Assembly: GCA_950106755.1 (NCBI GenBank) | Contig: OX467083.1 | Coordinates: 28,453,029-28,517,028 of the forward strand | Reading direction: 5' to 3' | DNA length: 64,000 bases | DNA from: Climacium dendroides | Taxonomy: Eukaryota; Streptophyta; Bryopsida; Hypnales; Climaciaceae | Shown here: in pieces, positions 62,740-64,000 of the stretch | Layout: the number at the start of each line of letters is the position of its first letter | How positions within the stretch are numbered: the first letter of the stretch is position 1 | The notes under the pieces: model-generated | Told to the model about the DNA's origin: nothing | Database searches by the model: none | What the model saw: only the letters and a program-made list of their open reading frames with translations | Position numbers and translations under genes: made by a program

Positions 62740-63771
62740 GTTGGAGCAGGGAGGTCCCGTCATGTGTCTAATGACAAATGCAAGCACACTGGGATTGATT
62801 TGCTCATTGCAAACATCCCAAAGAACTTGCCAGTGCATGGGATTTCTGTACCTAGTACGGTCATTCCACCTTGGAATGTTCGACCGGAGAAGTATGTTGA
62901 TACCATCTTTGAATTTGCAAAGATTTATCTGCATGACGATGCAGCACTTCTCCTTTTCCATCCAAATGACCGCGATGTTCTTATCAACGTGGAGGAATGT
63001 GCGGAGACTTACAACTTCCGCGTGGAGTGTGATTGGTGGGGCATAAATGATCTTCCGTTGGCTTCTCCACGGAATCCATTTACTACGGTAATTGTCATCT
63101 TTATCTCTTCTTTTAGTTATCATCCATTCAGTTTTTTTCTTTAATTCTCTTTTCATTTTCTTATTTTATATTTTATATTTTATATTTATATTTTCTTATA
63201 TATACTAGTGAACATTTTCTTTTGGCAGTGCACTCGTTTTGGGGTTCAATTATTCATACGGAGTGGCAATGTCCAATCCAGATTCTCCATTGGCGAGAAT
63301 TTTGAATACCATGACTACTTCTACAACTTTGTGAGTTTTGACTCACAACTCATGCATGGGAGTGTTCCATGGCGAGGGCCTTGGGAGAAGAATCCGGAAT
63401 TCGTGAAGTCCTATATTGAGGCTCTCTCCAAAGTTGGAGATATTATATTGGATTGGAATGCCTCTACAAGTTATTTCTTACTTTCATTCTTTTTTTGCTA
63501 CAATTTTTTCAGTATTTAATCTTGCATTTCATAATCATATCATATTTGTTTTAATAGTCAATTTCTACGGCAGGTGCTTCCATTCGTGCTTGCCAATCTC
63601 TTAGCAGGCACATTTTGGCCTTTGAGGAAGACCCGGAGATCTTCAAGGCTCTTTTGGAACCCCTCATCCCCACCTCGATTCCTGCTTCTGTAGTTCAGAA
63701 GAGGAAAGCTGTACGGTGTGGCATGGGAGATCGTGCAAAGAAGAAGCTAAAACTCAACCGCTTTCCTTCTT
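62740..63771 (+). other. Segment coding the beta-class methyltransferase-like domain
   Basis: Three exons in phase. The first carries GIDLLIANIPKNLPVHG, which aligns with motif IV (usual D-PP-Y), then EKYVDTIFEFAKIYLHDDAA and LLLFHP, then the YNFRVECDWWG strand. The last two carry GDIILDWNAST/SASIRACQSL and HILAFEEDPEIFKALLEPL, like motif I (LD.F.GSG.T..AC...GR....E.D...). Motif IV before motif I is the beta-class order. Both key motifs are altered (NIPK for DPPY, WNASTS for FxGxG), so catalysis is doubtful. The family assignment is by pattern recall. Confidence 0.5.
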
Positions 63772-64000
63772 GTGAGTAAGTTCTTCCCTTACTTATGAAT
63801 TTGTTATATTTCTTACATTTTATGGTCTCAACTTGGTTTCTTATTCTTTAATTATTTTGCAAAGCTCCAGCATTACCCTCATCTCCTGCTGCATCGATGC
63901 CTATGGTGTTTACACCATCAGCCAGCCTATTTCTTCCTTGCTATGCAGCAGACGCAGCGATGGTGATGGCAGCTTTGACATCTCTACCTAAACGGCGATC

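Larger units (their letters stand above)
56454..64000 (+). pseudogene. ParB-like plus DNA-methyltransferase-like fusion gene, multi-exon, right end outside window
   Basis: Proposed exons: 56454-56797, 57157-57327, 57378-57545, 59639-59713, 59875-60455, 60544-60739, 60850-61047, 61177-61365, 61474-61715, 61866-62598, 62740-63087, 63229-63469, 63574-63771, 63865 onward. From 60544 on, the GT-AG junctions keep phase. The N-terminus is basic (GDRKKKRRSGFHYSSKK). TRTLSYQGAL in exon 1 and TRVFGYQGSL in exon 3 form a repeated motif. Then come a ParB/sulfiredoxin-like domain, an alpha-rich linker, a basic KRKRLRK and Ala/Glu-rich coiled segment (about 62190-62290), a Ser-rich linker and a beta-class methyltransferase-like domain. 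Stops (57178 TAG, 60022 TGA, 60304 TAG, 60695 TAG, 61585 TAG) and two frameshifts (near 60166 and 60293-60300) show decay. The 5' end is uncertain because the CACTA MITE sits there. Confidence 0.7.

Overview
The window is nuclear DNA of a land plant. Two conserved single-copy genes show this: ARC6, a chloroplast-division gene running off the left edge, and a linker histone H1 gene near 36-37 kb. Both have normal plant exon-intron structure. The rest is AT-rich repeat DNA in layers of Ty3/Gypsy elements with plant-type pol proteins. The Gypsy lineage and the transposon types suggest a non-flowering plant (bryophyte, lycophyte, fern or gymnosperm), but this is inference and the species cannot be read from the window.

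Layout. 0-4.3 kb: ARC6 on the minus strand, five exons visible, C-terminus outside the window. 4.3-12.3 kb: gene-free DNA with a decayed Gypsy pol fragment (minus), a solo repeat unit (copy A) and a long inverted repeat. 12.3-32.6 kb: a nest of elements. A minus-strand Gypsy is split by a plus-strand Gypsy (LTRs at 13.59-14.19 and 29.23-29.71 kb). That is split by unit C (15.14-20.74), C is split by unit X1 (16.43-20.32), and X1 is split by unit B (16.50-18.49). Unit X2 (25.17-27.88) is a second insertion into the plus-strand Gypsy. 32.6-35.6 kb: a gag remnant, then a more GC-balanced segment that may hold exons of an unrecognised gene. 35.9-37.1 kb: histone H1 (minus). A 375-bp tandem repeat covers its promoter side (37.7-39.0 kb). 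40.2-41.75 kb: unit X3. 42.2-50.0 kb: a second minus-strand Gypsy, broken by unit D. 50.4-51.3 kb: a mariner-like transposase pseudogene.

51.7-64 kb is the most unusual part. A Mutator-like (MULE) transposase gene on the minus strand (51.7-55.4) lies head-to-head with a multi-exon plus-strand gene (56.45 to beyond 64 kb). The predicted product of the plus-strand gene joins a ParB/sulfiredoxin-like domain (DGNHR motif) to a domain resembling the beta class of N6/N4 DNA methyltransferases. Both genes carry stops and frameshifts, so these copies are dead. Two tandem arrays of GGCGCC-centred palindromes lie in the introns of the methyltransferase-like gene, and a 150-bp CACTA-type foldback element sits at its 5' end. 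One explanation is a two-gene DNA transposon combining a MULE transposase with a ParB-methyltransferase-like protein.

A second theme is a repeat family (A, B, C, D, X1, X2, X3) with TGT...ACA termini and 4-bp target duplications. Three of its nested insertions are at ACGC. At least copies A, B and D share a roughly 143-codon reading frame that I do not recognise.
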